This document shows, piece by piece, positions 1 through 8,765 of a DNA stretch of 64,000 nucleotides; positions within the stretch are counted from its first letter, which is position 1; every line of letters begins with the position of its first letter. Below the pieces are notes generated by a model. That model made no database searches. It was not told the origin of the DNA and saw only the letters and a program-made list of their open reading frames with translations. The stretch is from Bacteroidota bacterium. Lineage in GTDB: Bacteria > Bacteroidota > Bacteroidia > Flavobacteriales_D > Crocinitomicaceae. The DNA lies in the NCBI GenBank assembly GCA_016192075.1, contig JACPUU010000008.1:83307-147306 (forward strand). Direction: 5' to 3'. The position numbers and the translations under genes were made by a program.

Positions 1-3000
1 GTTGAAATTGTGAAGTAAGCGCTGGATCAATTTGTTTGTAGCATTGTCAGCGGTCCAGTCGTAAGGATTTACGATACCAAAGTCAACTGTCTGTAAACTT
101 TTAGCTGTAAATTTCACGCCTTTTTTCAGGATCTCTTCTTTGTAGTTATTGAATACACCGTTTGATTTTTGCTCACCCAGGATATTCAATAATTTATCAA
201 TCAAAACACCTTTCAGTTCACCTGCTTCTTTTTCGTAATCAGCATCCAACTGCGCCAGTACCGGTTTGTCTTTTGCTTTTGTTTTACGATCTTTAATGGC
301 ACGTGAGAAAAGTTTTTTGTCAATAACAACACCGCGTAATGACGGAGACGCTTTTAACGACGCATCTTTCACATCACCGGCTTTGTCACCGAAGATTGCG
401 CGGAGTAGTTTTTCTTCCGGTGAAGGATCTGTTTCTCCTTTTGGTGTGATTTTTCCAATCAGGATATCACCTTCTTTGATCTCAGCTCCAATACGGATAA
501 TTCCATTCTCGTCAAGATCTTTGGTTGCATCTTCACTTACGTTTGGAATATCAGCTGTCAGCTCTTCCAGACCACGTTTGGTGTCACGTACTTCCAGTGC
601 ATATTCATCAATGTGAATAGACGTGAAAATATCGTTACGGACAACGCGTTCAGAAATTACAATCGCATCCTCAAAGTTATATCCCTGCCATGGCATGAAT
701 GCTACTTTCAGGTTTTGACCCAATGCCAGTTCACCGGCCTCGGTTGCAAATCCTTCACAAAGTACCTGTCCTTTTTCAACTTTGGTTCCTTTAAATACAA
801 TCGGACGCAGGTTGATGGTTGTACTCTGGTTTGTTTTCTGGAATTTAGTTAATTCGTATGTTTTCAGATCACCGTCAAAACTTACCAACTTGTCGTCTTT
901 AGACATGTTGTAACGGATTTTGATCTCGTTTGCATCCACATATTCTACTACACCATCTCCTTCTGCATTGATCAACACACGTGAATCTTTGGCAACCAGT
1001 TTTTCAATACCGGTTCCAACAATTGGTGCAGTTGGTTTCAATAACGGAACTGCCTGGCGCTGCATGTTTGATCCCATCAAAGCACGGTTGGCATCATCAT
1101 GTTCCAGGAATGGAATTGAAGAAGCCGCAATGGATGCAATCTGGTTGGTACCAACGTCCATCAATTTGATTTGGGTTGGGTCAACAACCGGGAAATCTCC
1201 CTCCAGACGTGCTTTTACACGTTCAGCCTGAATTTTTCCTTTGCTGTCTAATTTGGCAATAGCCTGTGCAATGATTTTTCCTTCTTCTTCCTCTGCACTT
1301 AAGTACATTGGTTTTTCACTCAGCTTAACAGCACCATTTTCTACTTTCCAGTAAGGTGTTTCAATGAAACCAAGTTTGTTTACTTTGGCGTAAACGCACA
1401 ATGAAGAAATCAAACCGATGTTTGGTCCCTCAGGTGTTTCAATGGTACACAACCGTCCGTAGTGTGTGTAGTGAACGTCACGAACCTCAAAACCGGCTCT
1501 TTCGCGGGAAAGACCTCCGGGCCCGAGTGCAGACAAACGACGTTTGTGAGTTACTTCAGAAAGCGGGTTGGTCTGATCCATGAACTGCGATAACTGGTTG
1601 GTTCCGAAGAACGAGTTAATTACCGAAGACAATGTTTTTGCGTTGATCAGATCGATTGGTGTGAACACCTCGTTGTCACGTACATTCATACGCTCACGAA
1701 TAGTACGCGCCATACGGGCAAGACCTACACCAAATTGTGTGTGAAGCTGCTCACCAACGGTACGTACACGACGGTTTGACAAGTGGTCAATATCATCAAT
1801 CTCAGCTTTTGCGTTGATCAGTTCAATCAGGTATTTTACAATCAGAATAATGTCTTCTTTGGTCAACACTTTCTGATCCATATCGGTTTTTAAACCGAGT
1901 TTGGTATTGATACGGAAACGTCCTACTTCACCTAAATCATAACGTGAATCAGAGAAGAATAATTTTTCAAATACGCTTCTGGCTGTTTCAAAATCAGGTG
2001 GTTCAGCATTTCTTAACTGACGATAAATGTGTTCTACCGCTTCTTTCTCTGAGTTAGAGGTATCTTTTTGAAGCGTGTTGTAGATAATTGCAAAATCAGC
2101 CGTGTTTACATTCTCTTTGTGGAGAATGATGGTTTTAACGCCTGAATCAGCAATCAGGTCAAGGTGTTCTTTTTCGAGAATGGTTTCACGATCAAGCAAC
2201 ACTTCATTCCGTTCAATGGAAACAACCTCACCGGTGTCTTCATCCACGAAATCTTCAATCCATGTTTTAAGCACACGTGCAGCCAGTTTACGGCCTTGTG
2301 CTTTTTTCATGTTTCCTTTATTTACTTTGAACTCATCTGCCAGATCAAAGATCTCGAGAATGTCTTTATCCGTTTCATAACCGATAGCGCGGAACAAAGT
2401 AGTTACAGGTAATTTCTTTTTACGGTCAATGTAAGCATACATGACATTGTTGATGTCTGTTGCAAACTCAATCCATGATCCTTTGAAAGGAATGATACGG
2501 GCAGAATATAATTTGGTACCGTTAGCATGTCTGCTTTGCCCGAAAAACACTCCTGGTGAACGGTGAAGCTGCGAAACAATAACGCGCTCAGCACCGTTGA
2601 TCACGAAAGAACCTTTTGGTGTCATGTATGGGATAGTTCCCAGGTACACGTCCTGAACAATGGTTTCAAAATCTTCGTGTTCAGGATCTGTACAATACAG
2701 TTTTAGTTTAGCCTTCAGCGGAACGCTGTATGTCAAACCTCTGTCAATACACTCGGCAATGGTATAGCGCGGCGGATCGATGAAATAATCCAAAAACTCG
2801 AGTACGAACTGGTTTCTGGTATCCGTGATTGGAAAATTTTCACTGAATACTTTGAAAAGACCTTCGTCACTTCTGTTTTCCGGGGTTGTTTCCAACTGAA
2901 AAAACTGCCTGAATGATTCGAGTTGGATATCTAAGAAGTCTGGATATTCCAGCGTTGAGGCGCGGCTTCCAAGATTGATTCTTTCTGAAGTTATATTTTT

Positions 3001-3009
3001 TGGTACCAA
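1..3009 (-). CDS. rpoB: DNA-directed RNA polymerase subunit beta, C-terminus cut by window edge
   Basis: This is the beta subunit of RNA polymerase, forming the catalytic cleft with beta prime. About 1003 residues are visible and the open frame runs to base 1, so the last quarter lies outside the window. The rifampicin-binding region is near residues 465-540 ([15 protein letters not shown], then [19 protein letters not shown]) and carries the usual drug-contact residues S, D, H and S. No ATG lies between the in-frame stop at about 3025-3027 and the conserved N-terminus ([20 protein letters not shown]), so I place the start at TTG 3009, giving [16 protein letters not shown] and CTA are the other codons available. 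It follows rplL by 110 bases, the usual order with rpoC expected next. Identity is certain; the start is inferred. Confidence 0.97.
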   Translation of the reverse strand, partial: MVPKNITSERINLGSRASTLEYPDFLDIQLESFRQFFQLETTPENRSDEGLFKVFSENFPITDTRNQFVLEFLDYFIDPPRYTIAECIDRGLTYSVPLKAKLKLYCTDPEHEDFETIVQDVYLGTIPYMTPKGSFVINGAERVIVSQLHRSPGVFFGQSRHANGTKLYSARIIPFKGSWIEFATDINNVMYAYIDRKKKLPVTTLFRAIGYETDKDILEIFDLADEFKVNKGNMKKAQGRKLAARVLKTWIEDFVDEDTGEVVSIERNEVLLDRETILEKEHLDLIADSGVKTIILHKENVNTADFAIIYNTLQKDTSNSEKEAVEHIYRQLRNAEPPDFETARSVFEKLFFSDSRYDLGEVGRFRINTKLGLKTDMDQKVLTKEDIILIVKYLIELINAKAEIDDIDHLSNRRVRTVGEQLHTQFGVGLARMARTIRERMNVRDNEVFTPIDLINAKTLSSVINSFFGTNQLSQFMDQTNPLSEVTHKRRLSALGPGGLSRERAGFEVRDVHYTHYGRLCTIETPEGPNIGLISSLCVYAKVNKLGFIETPYWKVENGAVKLSEKPMYLSAEEEEGKIIAQAIAKLDSKGKIQAERVKARLEGDFPVVDPTQIKLMDVGTNQIASIAASSIPFLEHDDANRALMGSNMQRQAVPLLKPTAPIVGTGIEKLVAKDSRVLINAEGDGVVEYVDANEIKIRYNMSKDDKLVSFDGDLKTYELTKFQKTNQSTTINLRPIVFKGTKVEKGQVLCEGFATEAGELALGQNLKVAFMPWQGYNFEDAIVISERVVRNDIFTSIHIDEYALEVRDTKRGLEELTADIPNVSEDATKDLDENGIIRIGAEIKEGDILIGKITPKGETDPSPEEKLLRAIFGDKAGDVKDASLKASPSLRGVVIDKKLFSRAIKDRKTKAKDKPVLAQLDADYEKEAGELKGVLIDKLLNILGEQKSNGVFNNYKEEILKKGVKFTAKSLQTVDFGIVNPYDWTADNATNKLIQRLLHNFN

Positions 3010-3119
3010 GGCTAAAATTTTTAGTTAAACAAATTGCAATCGAAAACAAGGGCTCTTTAAACAGATGTAGGCACATACCCAATGGGGTAGTGCCTAATCT
3101 GCGTAAATGCGTGTATTTG

Positions 3120-3488
3120 TTAATTCACTTCAACAACTGCACCTGCCTCTTCAAGAGATTTTTTCAGGCCAGCAGCTTCGTCTTTAGATACTCCTTGTTT
3201 CAAAGGAGATGGCGCTTTGTCAACCAGGTCTTTTGCTTCTTTCAGTCCAAGACCGGTAAGATCTTTAACCAATTTCACAACAGCCAATTTGTTTGCACCG
3301 GCATCTTTCAGGATAACGTCAAACTCGGTTTTTTCAACAGCAGCTTCTGCTCCGCCACCACCTTGCATAACTACAGCAGCAGCAGCTGGTTCAATACCGT
3401 ACTCGTCTTTCAAAATCTGAGCTAATTCGTTAACTTCTTTAACTGTCAGGTTAACCAATTTTTCTGCGAATTCTTTTAATTCAGCCAT
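3120..3488 (-). CDS. rplL: 50S ribosomal protein L7/L12
   Basis: L7/L12 forms the flexible stalk of the large ribosomal subunit and recruits translation factors. The 122 residues have the standard layout: an N-terminal dimerisation helix pair (residues 1-35), an alanine/glycine hinge ([17 protein letters not shown], about 36-50) and the compact C-terminal domain with the factor-binding stretch around [15 protein letters not shown] (about 80-95). Length matches the family. It sits 59 bases downstream of rplJ, its stalk-base partner, with a palindrome in the gap, and upstream of rpoB. Confidence 0.98.
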   Translation of the reverse strand: MAELKEFAEKLVNLTVKEVNELAQILKDEYGIEPAAAAVVMQGGGGAEAAVEKTEFDVILKDAGANKLAVVKLVKDLTGLGLKEAKDLVDKAPSPLKQGVSKDEAAGLKKSLEEAGAVVEVN

Positions 3489-3519
3489 TTTATTTTGTTT
3501 TAATTTAAGTTAATACTAG

Positions 3520-3540
3520 TCCTTCGCCAGTGGCGAAGGA
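3520..3540. repeat. Short perfect palindrome between rplJ and rplL
   Basis: Two 9-base arms (TCCTTCGCC at 3520-3528 and GGCGAAGGA at 3532-3540) flank a 3-base loop. On the coding strand no U-run follows, so it does not look like an intrinsic terminator. It resembles the small REP-like palindromes scattered in Bacteroidetes intergenic DNA. It could also act as a stabilising or processing stem that adjusts the rplJ to rplL stoichiometry; nothing in the sequence distinguishes these roles. Confidence 0.6.
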
Positions 3541-3547
3541 TTTCAAT

Positions 3548-4045
3548 TTAATTTTCTGCCCATTTACGGTCTTCACGTGTAAGACCAGAAATAACTTTCT
3601 GAGCAGGTGATTTAAGCGCAGCGATAATGTCCGCAATGAGTTCATTTTTGCTTTTAAGAGCAGCCAGGGAGTCGAGGTTTTTATCACCCACGTAAGTTTC
3701 CTCCAGGATATATGCACCCTTTAAAACCGGTTTATCACTTTTTCTTCTGAATTCCTGAATCAGTTTTGCAGGAACGTTTCCAACTTCAGAAAACATAACA
3801 GCCGTAGGACCATGCAGTGCATCATAAAGATCACTGTAATTTTTGCTGTCCAGGCTTTGCATCGCTTTTTTGAGCAGGGTATTTTTTACTACCAGCAACT
3901 CAACTTTGCTCTGGAAACATTTTCTTCTGAAGTTATTGATTGTTTCTACATCCAATCCGGCGGTATCTGTCAAATAAAATACGCCTGATTCAGACAATTT
4001 AGCCGCTAAATTTCCGATATACTTCGATTTCTCTTCTTTTGTCAT
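3548..4045 (-). CDS. rplJ: 50S ribosomal protein L10
   Basis: L10 anchors L7/L12 dimers to the large subunit. The 165 residues start MTKEEKSKYIGNLAAKL and contain the typical N-terminal rRNA-binding domain (FYLTDTAGLDVETINNFRRK, about 23-42, and VVKNTLLKKAM, about 53-63), then a C-terminal helix that binds L7/L12. Length is normal. The start lies only 16 bases after rplA, so there is no room for the long L10-binding leader known from Escherichia coli; autoregulation, if present, must use another site. Confidence 0.97.
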   Translation of the reverse strand: MTKEEKSKYIGNLAAKLSESGVFYLTDTAGLDVETINNFRRKCFQSKVELLVVKNTLLKKAMQSLDSKNYSDLYDALHGPTAVMFSEVGNVPAKLIQEFRRKSDKPVLKGAYILEETYVGDKNLDSLAALKSKNELIADIIAALKSPAQKVISGLTREDRKWAEN

Positions 4046-4061
4046 AATTTAAGCGTGTTTA

Positions 4062-4757
4062 TTAAGAAACAAAACTTTTTGCATCAATTGAGATACTAGG
4101 GCTCATTGTAGAGCTCATGTAAACACTCTTAATGTATGCACCTTTTGCAGATGAAGGTTTCATGCGGACAATGGTTTGCAGCAACTCATTGGCGTTTTCT
4201 TCGATTTTTTTAGGATCAAAAGAAACTTTTGCCACCGATGAATGGATGATTCCATATTTGTCAACGCGGAAGTCGATTTTACCTGCTTTAGTCTCAGTTA
4301 CCGCTTTACCAATTTCCATTGTAACAGTACCGGTTTTAGGGTTTGGCATCAGACCGCGTGGTCCTAACACTTTACCTAAAGCACCTACTTTACCCATTAC
4401 AGATGGCATGGTGATGATAACGTCGATATCAGTCCAACCAGCCTTAATCTTGTTGATGTATTCATCAAGACCAACGTGGTCTGCTCCGGCTGCTTTTGCT
4501 TCAGCTTCTTTATCCGGTGTACAAAGGACAAGAACGCGAACGTCTTTTCCTGTACCATGCGGTAAAGCAACGCTTCCACGAACCATTTGGTTAGCTTTAC
4601 GCGGATCAACACCCAGGCGAACAGCGATGTCAACAGATGCATCAAATTTTGAATTTGAAATTTCCTTAACCAGGCTTGATGCTTCAGCCAGGGAATAAGA
4701 TTTTGCCCGGTCAATTTTCGCGAGCACAACTTTTCTCTTTTTACTTACTCTTGCCAT
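4062..4757 (-). CDS. rplA: 50S ribosomal protein L1
   Basis: L1 builds the mobile L1 stalk that guides deacylated tRNA out of the E site, and in many bacteria represses its own operon. The 231 residues match the family length and include the diagnostic stretches [18 protein letters not shown] (about 70-87), [14 protein letters not shown] (about 132-145) and the conserved C-terminal [17 protein letters not shown]. It begins 5 bases after rplK, so the two are almost certainly cotranscribed and translationally linked. Confidence 0.98.
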   Translation of the reverse strand: MARVSKKRKVVLAKIDRAKSYSLAEASSLVKEISNSKFDASVDIAVRLGVDPRKANQMVRGSVALPHGTGKDVRVLVLCTPDKEAEAKAAGADHVGLDEYINKIKAGWTDIDVIITMPSVMGKVGALGKVLGPRGLMPNPKTGTVTMEIGKAVTETKAGKIDFRVDKYGIIHSSVAKVSFDPKKIEENANELLQTIVRMKPSSAKGAYIKSVYMSSTMSPSISIDAKSFVS

Positions 4758-4762
4758 GATTA

Positions 4763-5203
4763 CTATTTTTGAGGAAATTCACCTGTTACTGTAAGACCCA
4801 TACTGCGCGCAGTTCCGGCTACCATTTTCATAGCAGACTCAACTTTGAAGCAGTTCATATCCTGAATTTTATCTTCAGCGATAGTTTTAATCTGATCCCA
4901 AGAAACTTTACCTACTTTAGTTCTGTTTGGTTCAGCCGAACCAGACTTTAACTTAGAAGCTTCAAGAAGCTGAACAGCTACCGGTGGTGTTTTTACAACA
5001 AATTCAAACGATTTGTCTGCATAAACTGTAATAACTACCGGAAGTACTTTCCCTGGTTTGTCCTGTGTACGAGCGTTAAACTGTTTACAGAACTCCATGA
5101 TGTTCACACCTTTCGAACCGAGAGCCGGCCCTACAGGAGGGGAAGGATTTGCTGCTCCACCTTTAATCTGAAGCTTGATTAATCCAACGATTTGTTTTGC
5201 CAT
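4763..5203 (-). CDS. rplK: 50S ribosomal protein L11
   Basis: L11 forms the GTPase-associated centre with 23S rRNA. The 146-residue protein starts [20 protein letters not shown]; the open frame continues upstream to 5254, but the extra 17 residues have no counterpart in the family, so I use ATG 5203. Visible signatures are the proline-rich N-terminal segment [16 protein letters not shown] (thiostrepton region) and the C-terminal RNA-binding domain ending [12 protein letters not shown]. The 91-base gap from nusG may carry an L1-binding leader. Confidence 0.98.
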   Translation of the reverse strand: MAKQIVGLIKLQIKGGAANPSPPVGPALGSKGVNIMEFCKQFNARTQDKPGKVLPVVITVYADKSFEFVVKTPPVAVQLLEASKLKSGSAEPNRTKVGKVSWDQIKTIAEDKIQDMNCFKVESAMKMVAGTARSMGLTVTGEFPQK

Positions 5204-5294
5204 TTTTGTTTGTTTTTTGTAGTTCAATCGTGCGTTAATCGGCGGGGGAAGCATTCAAAACATCGCCGTAGCACTCCTACACGTTAATAAAAAA
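5204..5294 (-). promoter_or_regulatory. rplK leader with possible L1-type hairpin
   Basis: The gap between nusG and rplK can form a stem of CGGCG (plus-strand 5264-5268) with CGCCG (5240-5244) around an asymmetric 19-base interior. In many bacteria L1 represses rplKA by binding a leader hairpin that mimics its 23S rRNA site. Here the position fits, but I cannot confirm the L1-specific asymmetric loop by eye, so the regulatory role is inference. Confidence 0.3.
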
Positions 5295-5879
5295 TTAATT
5301 GCTTTTATCTACCTGCATATAGCTCAACTCCAGTGGCGTTTTACGGCCAAAGATTTTCACCATAACCTGTAGTTTTTTCTTTTCCTCATTAATCTCTTCG
5401 ATAACCCCGTTAAAGCCATTGAACGGTCCGTCAATTACTTTTACGGTTTCACCTATTACGTAAGGAATATTCAATTCCTCTTCATGTTCAGATAATTCAT
5501 CTACCTTACCAAGAATACGGTTTACTTCAGCAACCCGCATTGGCATAGGCTCGCCCCCTTTGGTACCAGACATAAATCCAATCACATTGGGAACGCTGTT
5601 GATCACGTGCTGCACTTCACCGTCAAGGATTGCCTCAAGCAATACATAACCGGGAAGATAGCTGCGTTCTTTGCTGATCTTTTTTCCGTTTTTAATCTGG
5701 TAAACCTTTTCGGTAGGGATCAATACCTGACCCACCAGGTTTTCCAGCTTATGGCGTTTAATTTCAAGTTCAATTGAATCACGAACTTTTTTTTCTTTAC
5801 CACCAATAGCACGAACAACGTACCAGCGTTTTTTCTCCTCAGCTGCTGCTTTGGCTTTGTTACCTTTTTCCTCTGCCAT
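5295..5879 (-). CDS. nusG: Transcription termination/antitermination protein NusG
   Basis: NusG binds RNA polymerase and links it to Rho or to ribosomal protein S10. The 194-residue protein has a lysine/alanine-rich leader (residues 1-17) before the NGN domain that starts RWYVVRAIGGKEKKVRDSIE; this leader is not part of the folded core. The NGN core continues through SYLPGYVLLEAILDGEVQHV (about 74-93), and the C-terminal KOW domain shows VKVIDGPFNGFNGVIEEINEE (about 147-167). It is 4 bases from secE, the standard pairing. Confidence 0.97.
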   Translation of the reverse strand: MAEEKGNKAKAAAEEKKRWYVVRAIGGKEKKVRDSIELEIKRHKLENLVGQVLIPTEKVYQIKNGKKISKERSYLPGYVLLEAILDGEVQHVINSVPNVIGFMSGTKGGEPMPMRVAEVNRILGKVDELSEHEEELNIPYVIGETVKVIDGPFNGFNGVIEEINEEKKKLQVMVKIFGRKTPLELSYMQVDKSN

Positions 5880-5883
5880 AGGT

Positions 5884-6111
5884 TTAGCTTTGTTGAACGA
5901 TACTATAATAAAATCCTAATATTCCTCTCCAGAAACCTTCGCCGGAGTTAATTCCAAATACAAAGTCCATCACAAAAATGATGAGTGCAAAAATCAAAGA
6001 AGCTACAAGCACAACGATTGCGCTGCTTTGAAGCTGATTCCAGGTTGGCCAGGTAACTTTGTTTACCAATTCTCCAAAAGACTCTTCGATGTATTGAATA
6101 ATATTAGCCAT
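5884..6111 (-). CDS. secE: Preprotein translocase subunit SecE
   Basis: SecE is the small clamp subunit of the SecYEG protein-export channel. The 75 residues show the family hallmark of an amphipathic helix with ELVNKVTWPTWNQLQSSAIV (residues 13-32) followed by a single transmembrane helix (VLVASLIFALIIFVMDFVFG, about 34-53). Single-membrane-span SecE of this length is normal for Bacteroidetes. It lies between tRNA-Trp and nusG in the usual tuf-trnW-secE-nusG order. Confidence 0.96.
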   Translation of the reverse strand: MANIIQYIEESFGELVNKVTWPTWNQLQSSAIVVLVASLIFALIIFVMDFVFGINSGEGFWRGILGFYYSIVQQS

Positions 6112-6158
6112 ATCATTTCTTTTTTTGGGTTTTGAATGACAGGTGTACGATCATCATT

Positions 6159-6218
6159 TGCCCTTGTTTATTCTTTGCACGGGCGGAGAGTCCCGAAGCG
6201 TCGGGACGAACTCCCATC
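6159..6218 (-). pseudogene. Broken duplicate of tRNA-Trp 3' half carrying a palindrome
   Basis: Plus-strand bases 6175-6190 (TTGCACGGGCGGAGAG) repeat 6257-6272 exactly, and 6207-6218 (CGAACTCCCATC) repeat 6276-6287. These are the acceptor 3' strand and T-arm of the neighbouring tRNA-Trp. Similarity extends into the downstream flank (6159-6174 versus 6241-6256). Between the two matching blocks the copy carries a 16-base palindrome (TCCCGAAGCGTCGGGA, 6191-6206) where the intact gene has ATT. No 5' half is present, so the copy cannot make a tRNA. Confidence 0.8.
6191..6206. repeat. REP-like palindrome inserted in tRNA remnant
   Basis: TCCCGA and TCGGGA arms surround AGCG, forming a compact hairpin. 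The element interrupts the duplicated tRNA-Trp T-arm. Its size and base composition are like short palindromes dispersed in Bacteroidetes genomes; copy number in this genome cannot be judged from one window. Confidence 0.55.
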
Positions 6219-6259
6219 CACTTCTCTTCTCAATTATTCCTGCCCAATCTTTATTCTTG

Positions 6260-6330
6260 CACGGGCGGAGAGATTCGAACTCCCATCAACGGTTTTGGAG
6301 ACCGCTATTCTACCCTTGAACTACGCCCGT
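6260..6330 (-). tRNA. trnW: tRNA-Trp (anticodon CCA)
   Basis: A complete cloverleaf reads on the minus strand: acceptor ACGGGCG pairs with CGCCCGT, the D-stem is GTTC/GAAT, and the anticodon stem-loop GCGGT-CTCCAAA-ACCGT gives anticodon CCA. The T-arm is GGGAG-TTCGAAT-CTCTC and the discriminator is G. No CCA tail is encoded. It lies between tuf and secE, its standard place in Bacteroidetes. Confidence 0.97.
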
Positions 6331-6376
6331 AAAAGAGAGAGGCACCGGGCCTCTCTGCTTTACTTGTGTCCGTTTT

Positions 6377-7564
6377 TTATTTCAGGATTTCAGTAACCTG
6401 ACCTGCACCAACTGTTCTTCCACCTTCACGGATTGCGAAACGCAAACCTTGGTTGATAGCTACCGGAACGATTAGTTTTACAGTAATTGTTACGTTATCT
6501 CCAGGCATAACCATTTCGCGGCCATCACCTAAGAAAATTTCACCTGTTACGTCTGTTGTTCTTACATAGAACTGTGGACGATATTTGTTATGGAATGGAG
6601 TGTGACGTCCACCTTCTTCTTTTTTCAGGATATACACCTCAGCTTTGAATTCAGTGTGAGGAGTAATTGAGTTTGGTTTTGCGATAACCATACCACGACG
6701 GATATCAGTTTTCTCAATACCTCTCAACAACAAACCTACGTTATCACCAGCTTCTCCTCTGTCAAGGATTTTACGGAACATCTCAACACCTGTAACAACT
6801 GATTTCAGTTTTTCATCACCCATTCCGATAATGTCAACCTCTTCACCAGAGTTGATAACACCTGTTTCGATTTTACCAGTAGCAACTGTTCCACGACCAG
6901 TGATTGAGAATACGTCCTCAACCGGCATCAGGAAAGGTTTGTCAACTTCACGAACCGGCAATTGAATCCAGTTGTCAACTGCATCCATCAATGCTTTTAC
7001 AGTAGCAACCCATTTTTCTTCACCGTTCAATGCACCAAGTGCAGAACCTTGAATAACTGGTGTATTGTCACCATCGTATTCATAGAATGATAACAAGTCT
7101 CTGATTTCAATCTCAACAAGTTCTAACAATTCAGGATCGTCAACCATATCCACTTTATTCATGAATACAACCATACGAGGAACACCAACCTGGCGGCCCA
7201 AAAGGATGTGCTCACGTGTTTGTGGCATAGGACCATCAGTAGCAGCAACTACAAGAATTGCACCGTCCATCTGAGCAGCACCGGTTACCATGTTTTTAAC
7301 GTAATCCGCGTGACCTGGACAGTCAACGTGTGCATAGTGACGTGTTTGTGTTGCGTACTCAACGTGTGAGGTGTTAATAGTGATCCCTCTTTCTTTCTCT
7401 TCAGGTGCGTTATCGATCGAAGAGAAATCGCGCAATTCAGCAAGACCTTCTTTTGCAAGAACGGTTGTGATAGCAGCAGTAAGCGTTGTTTTACCGTGGT
7501 CAACGTGACCAATTGTTCCAATATTTACGTGCGGTTTGGAACGGTTATAGGTTTCCTTAGCCAT
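6377..7564 (-). CDS. tuf: Translation elongation factor Tu
   Basis: EF-Tu is the GTPase that delivers aminoacyl-tRNA to the ribosome. The 395 residues have the G1 P-loop GHVDHGKTT (about 19-27), effector segment [10 protein letters not shown]3 motif DCPGHADYV (about 81-89) and G4 motif NKVD (about 136-139), then beta-barrel domains 2 and 3 ending [15 protein letters not shown]. Length is normal. It is flanked by tRNA genes on both sides, so its transcript is probably processed out of a tRNA-tuf-tRNA precursor. Confidence 0.99.
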   Translation of the reverse strand: MAKETYNRSKPHVNIGTIGHVDHGKTTLTAAITTVLAKEGLAELRDFSSIDNAPEEKERGITINTSHVEYATQTRHYAHVDCPGHADYVKNMVTGAAQMDGAILVVAATDGPMPQTREHILLGRQVGVPRMVVFMNKVDMVDDPELLELVEIEIRDLLSFYEYDGDNTPVIQGSALGALNGEEKWVATVKALMDAVDNWIQLPVREVDKPFLMPVEDVFSITGRGTVATGKIETGVINSGEEVDIIGMGDEKLKSVVTGVEMFRKILDRGEAGDNVGLLLRGIEKTDIRRGMVIAKPNSITPHTEFKAEVYILKKEEGGRHTPFHNKYRPQFYVRTTDVTGEIFLGDGREMVMPGDNVTITVKLIVPVAINQGLRFAIREGGRTVGAGQVTEILK

Positions 7565-7650
7565 AATCTACAATTGTTTACTTTTTATTATTAATACAAA
7601 ATTTATACAACACAAAAACACACCTCTTTAAAGTGTGTACTCTACATTCG

Positions 7651-7722
<72 letters not shown>

Positions 7723-7741
7723 ACAACGTTCTTTTAATTTT

Positions 7742-7815
<74 letters not shown>

Positions 7816-7831
7816 CTATAAAGTGTAAAAG

Positions 7832-7913
7832 TGGGGAGAGCAGGATTCGAACCTACGAAGACTAAGTCAGCTGAGTTACAGTCAGCCCCAGTTGGCCACT
7901 TTGGTATCTCCCC
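7832..7913 (-). tRNA. trnY: tRNA-Tyr (anticodon GTA)
   Basis: Acceptor GGGGAGA pairs with TCTCCCC; the anticodon loop CTGTAAC gives GTA. The 82-base length and the long variable arm between the anticodon stem and T-arm mark it as a class II tRNA, as expected for bacterial tRNA-Tyr. The T-arm GTAGG-TTCGAAT-CCTGC is complete. Confidence 0.96.
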
Positions 7914-7931
7914 AAGCACTTTATATACTTG

Positions 7932-8004
7932 AGCCGGCAGAGGGACTCGAACCTCCGACCTGCTGATTACAAATCAGCTGCTCTACCAACTGAGCTATGC
8001 CGGC
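7932..8004 (-). tRNA. trnT: tRNA-Thr (anticodon TGT)
   Basis: Acceptor GCCGGCA pairs with TGCCGGC; the anticodon stem-loop GCTGA-TTTGTAA-TCAGC gives TGT, and the T-arm GGAGG-TTCGAGT-CCCTC is complete. It is the first gene of the tRNA-tuf transcript, starting about 45 bases after the predicted transcription start. Confidence 0.96.
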
Positions 8005-8023
8005 CAATACTATTAAAAGAACG

Positions 8024-8054
8024 AAAAACTCCCGTAATTTTTGAAAACGGGAGT
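8024..8054 (-). terminator. Hairpin with U-run between the 8119-8679 gene and tRNA-Thr
   Basis: Minus-strand arms ACTCCCGT (8054-8047) and ACGGGAGT (8035-8028) are followed by TTTTT. It is positioned to end the transcript of the chalcone-isomerase-like gene. The tRNA promoter lies just upstream, so a tRNA transcript would start inside the first arm. Confidence 0.75.
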
Positions 8055-8055
8055 G

Positions 8056-8085
8056 CAAATATATGAAACTTATTTATTGTAGCAA
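8056..8085 (-). promoter_or_regulatory. Promoter of the tRNA-tuf operon
   Basis: Minus strand TTG (plus 8083-8085), 19 bases, then TATATTTG (plus 8056-8063) is a full match to the Bacteroidetes primary sigma consensus (TTG, 19-21 bases, TAnnTTTG). The predicted start is near 8048-8051, inside the first arm of the adjoining hairpin. Confidence 0.75.
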
Positions 8086-8118
8086 CAAGTTTCCGTTTTT
8101 TTTTCAGTAAAACTGGGG

Positions 8119-8679
8119 CTAAAGGCCTAACATTTTGTTTTTCAGATTTTCATCAGCCGGCTGAGAACACAGCCAAATGCCGAAAAGCGCCTTTTTAAAG
8201 TCTAAACCGGTTATGGTGACAACTGCCGAATTGTTTTTGTGCAGGGTTGTTCCTTTACCGGGCATGTAAATGAGGTCAATGATGTCTCCAACCGCAATCT
8301 CATCCTTGAATCCGGCGGTTATTAACTGATCAATTTTTGACTTGATCGCACTCGTATTACCGTTGGTTGATTTATCAAAACCTGAACGAATGGCTTCTTC
8401 CATGTTTTCTTTACTCACCATGCTTGAAATCACCCGCATTTTTATTGCCATGGGCTCATCCGCTTCTATAATTTTTGAAGCGTCAGATGATTTTTCACGC
8501 AAATACAATACGCCTATGTAAAGATCCATGAACATTTTTTCACGAATTCCTCCCCCATTTATTTTCAAATACTCATCCCCCGCTTTTACCACATTAGGCA
8601 TAATAACACCCCCAATTTTTGTTTGGGCGGTTGCAGTTAAACCAGCAACGAAAAAAGTAACTAAAAGAATTGCTTTCAT
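8119..8679 (-). CDS. Secreted chalcone-isomerase-like domain protein
   Basis: The 186-residue protein has a signal peptide (MKAILLVTFFVAGLTATAQ) followed by a chalcone-isomerase-like fold recognisable from IGGVIMPNVVKAGDEYLKIN, GGIREKMFMDLYIGVLYL (about 43-60) and the C-terminal ALFGIWLCSQPADENLKNKML. Bacterial members of this group are periplasmic, usually lack flavonoid substrates and may bind fatty acids or lipids; no enzyme activity can be assigned. It sits between hpf and the tRNA-tuf operon, which are often closer neighbours in relatives, and is bracketed by a hairpin on each side. Confidence 0.8.
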   Translation of the reverse strand: MKAILLVTFFVAGLTATAQTKIGGVIMPNVVKAGDEYLKINGGGIREKMFMDLYIGVLYLREKSSDASKIIEADEPMAIKMRVISSMVSKENMEEAIRSGFDKSTNGNTSAIKSKIDQLITAGFKDEIAVGDIIDLIYMPGKGTTLHKNNSAVVTITGLDFKKALFGIWLCSQPADENLKNKMLGL

Positions 8680-8690
8680 AGGCTAAAATT

Positions 8691-8753
8691 TAAACCCGCT
8701 GCAGTCCTGAAATGATCCCAACATTATTGGGGCATAGAGACTGCAGCGGGTTA
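8691..8753 (-). terminator. Branched long hairpin downstream of hpf (apical motif shared with 36163-36226)
   Basis: Outer 14-base arms (8693-8706 with 8739-8752, AACCCGCTGCAGTC and its complement) enclose an inner stem CCCAA/TTGGG (8717-8721 with 8727-8731). On the minus strand it directly follows hpf and is followed by a moderately T-rich stretch, so it can act as the hpf terminator. The apical part reads TGCCCC, 15 bases, ATTTCAG, which recurs in the hairpin after the PorP gene. Confidence 0.6.
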
Positions 8754-8765
8754 AAGAGGTTGTTT

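Noticed and set aside
4045..4062. L10-binding leader upstream of rplJ
   Set aside because: Only 16 bases separate rplA and rplJ, too short for the known L10 leader structure.
6159..6330. Attachment-site duplication left by an integrated element at tRNA-Trp
   Set aside because: The two copies are only about 80 bases apart with nothing between them and the copy includes 3' flank, so local tandem duplication explains it better than element insertion and loss.
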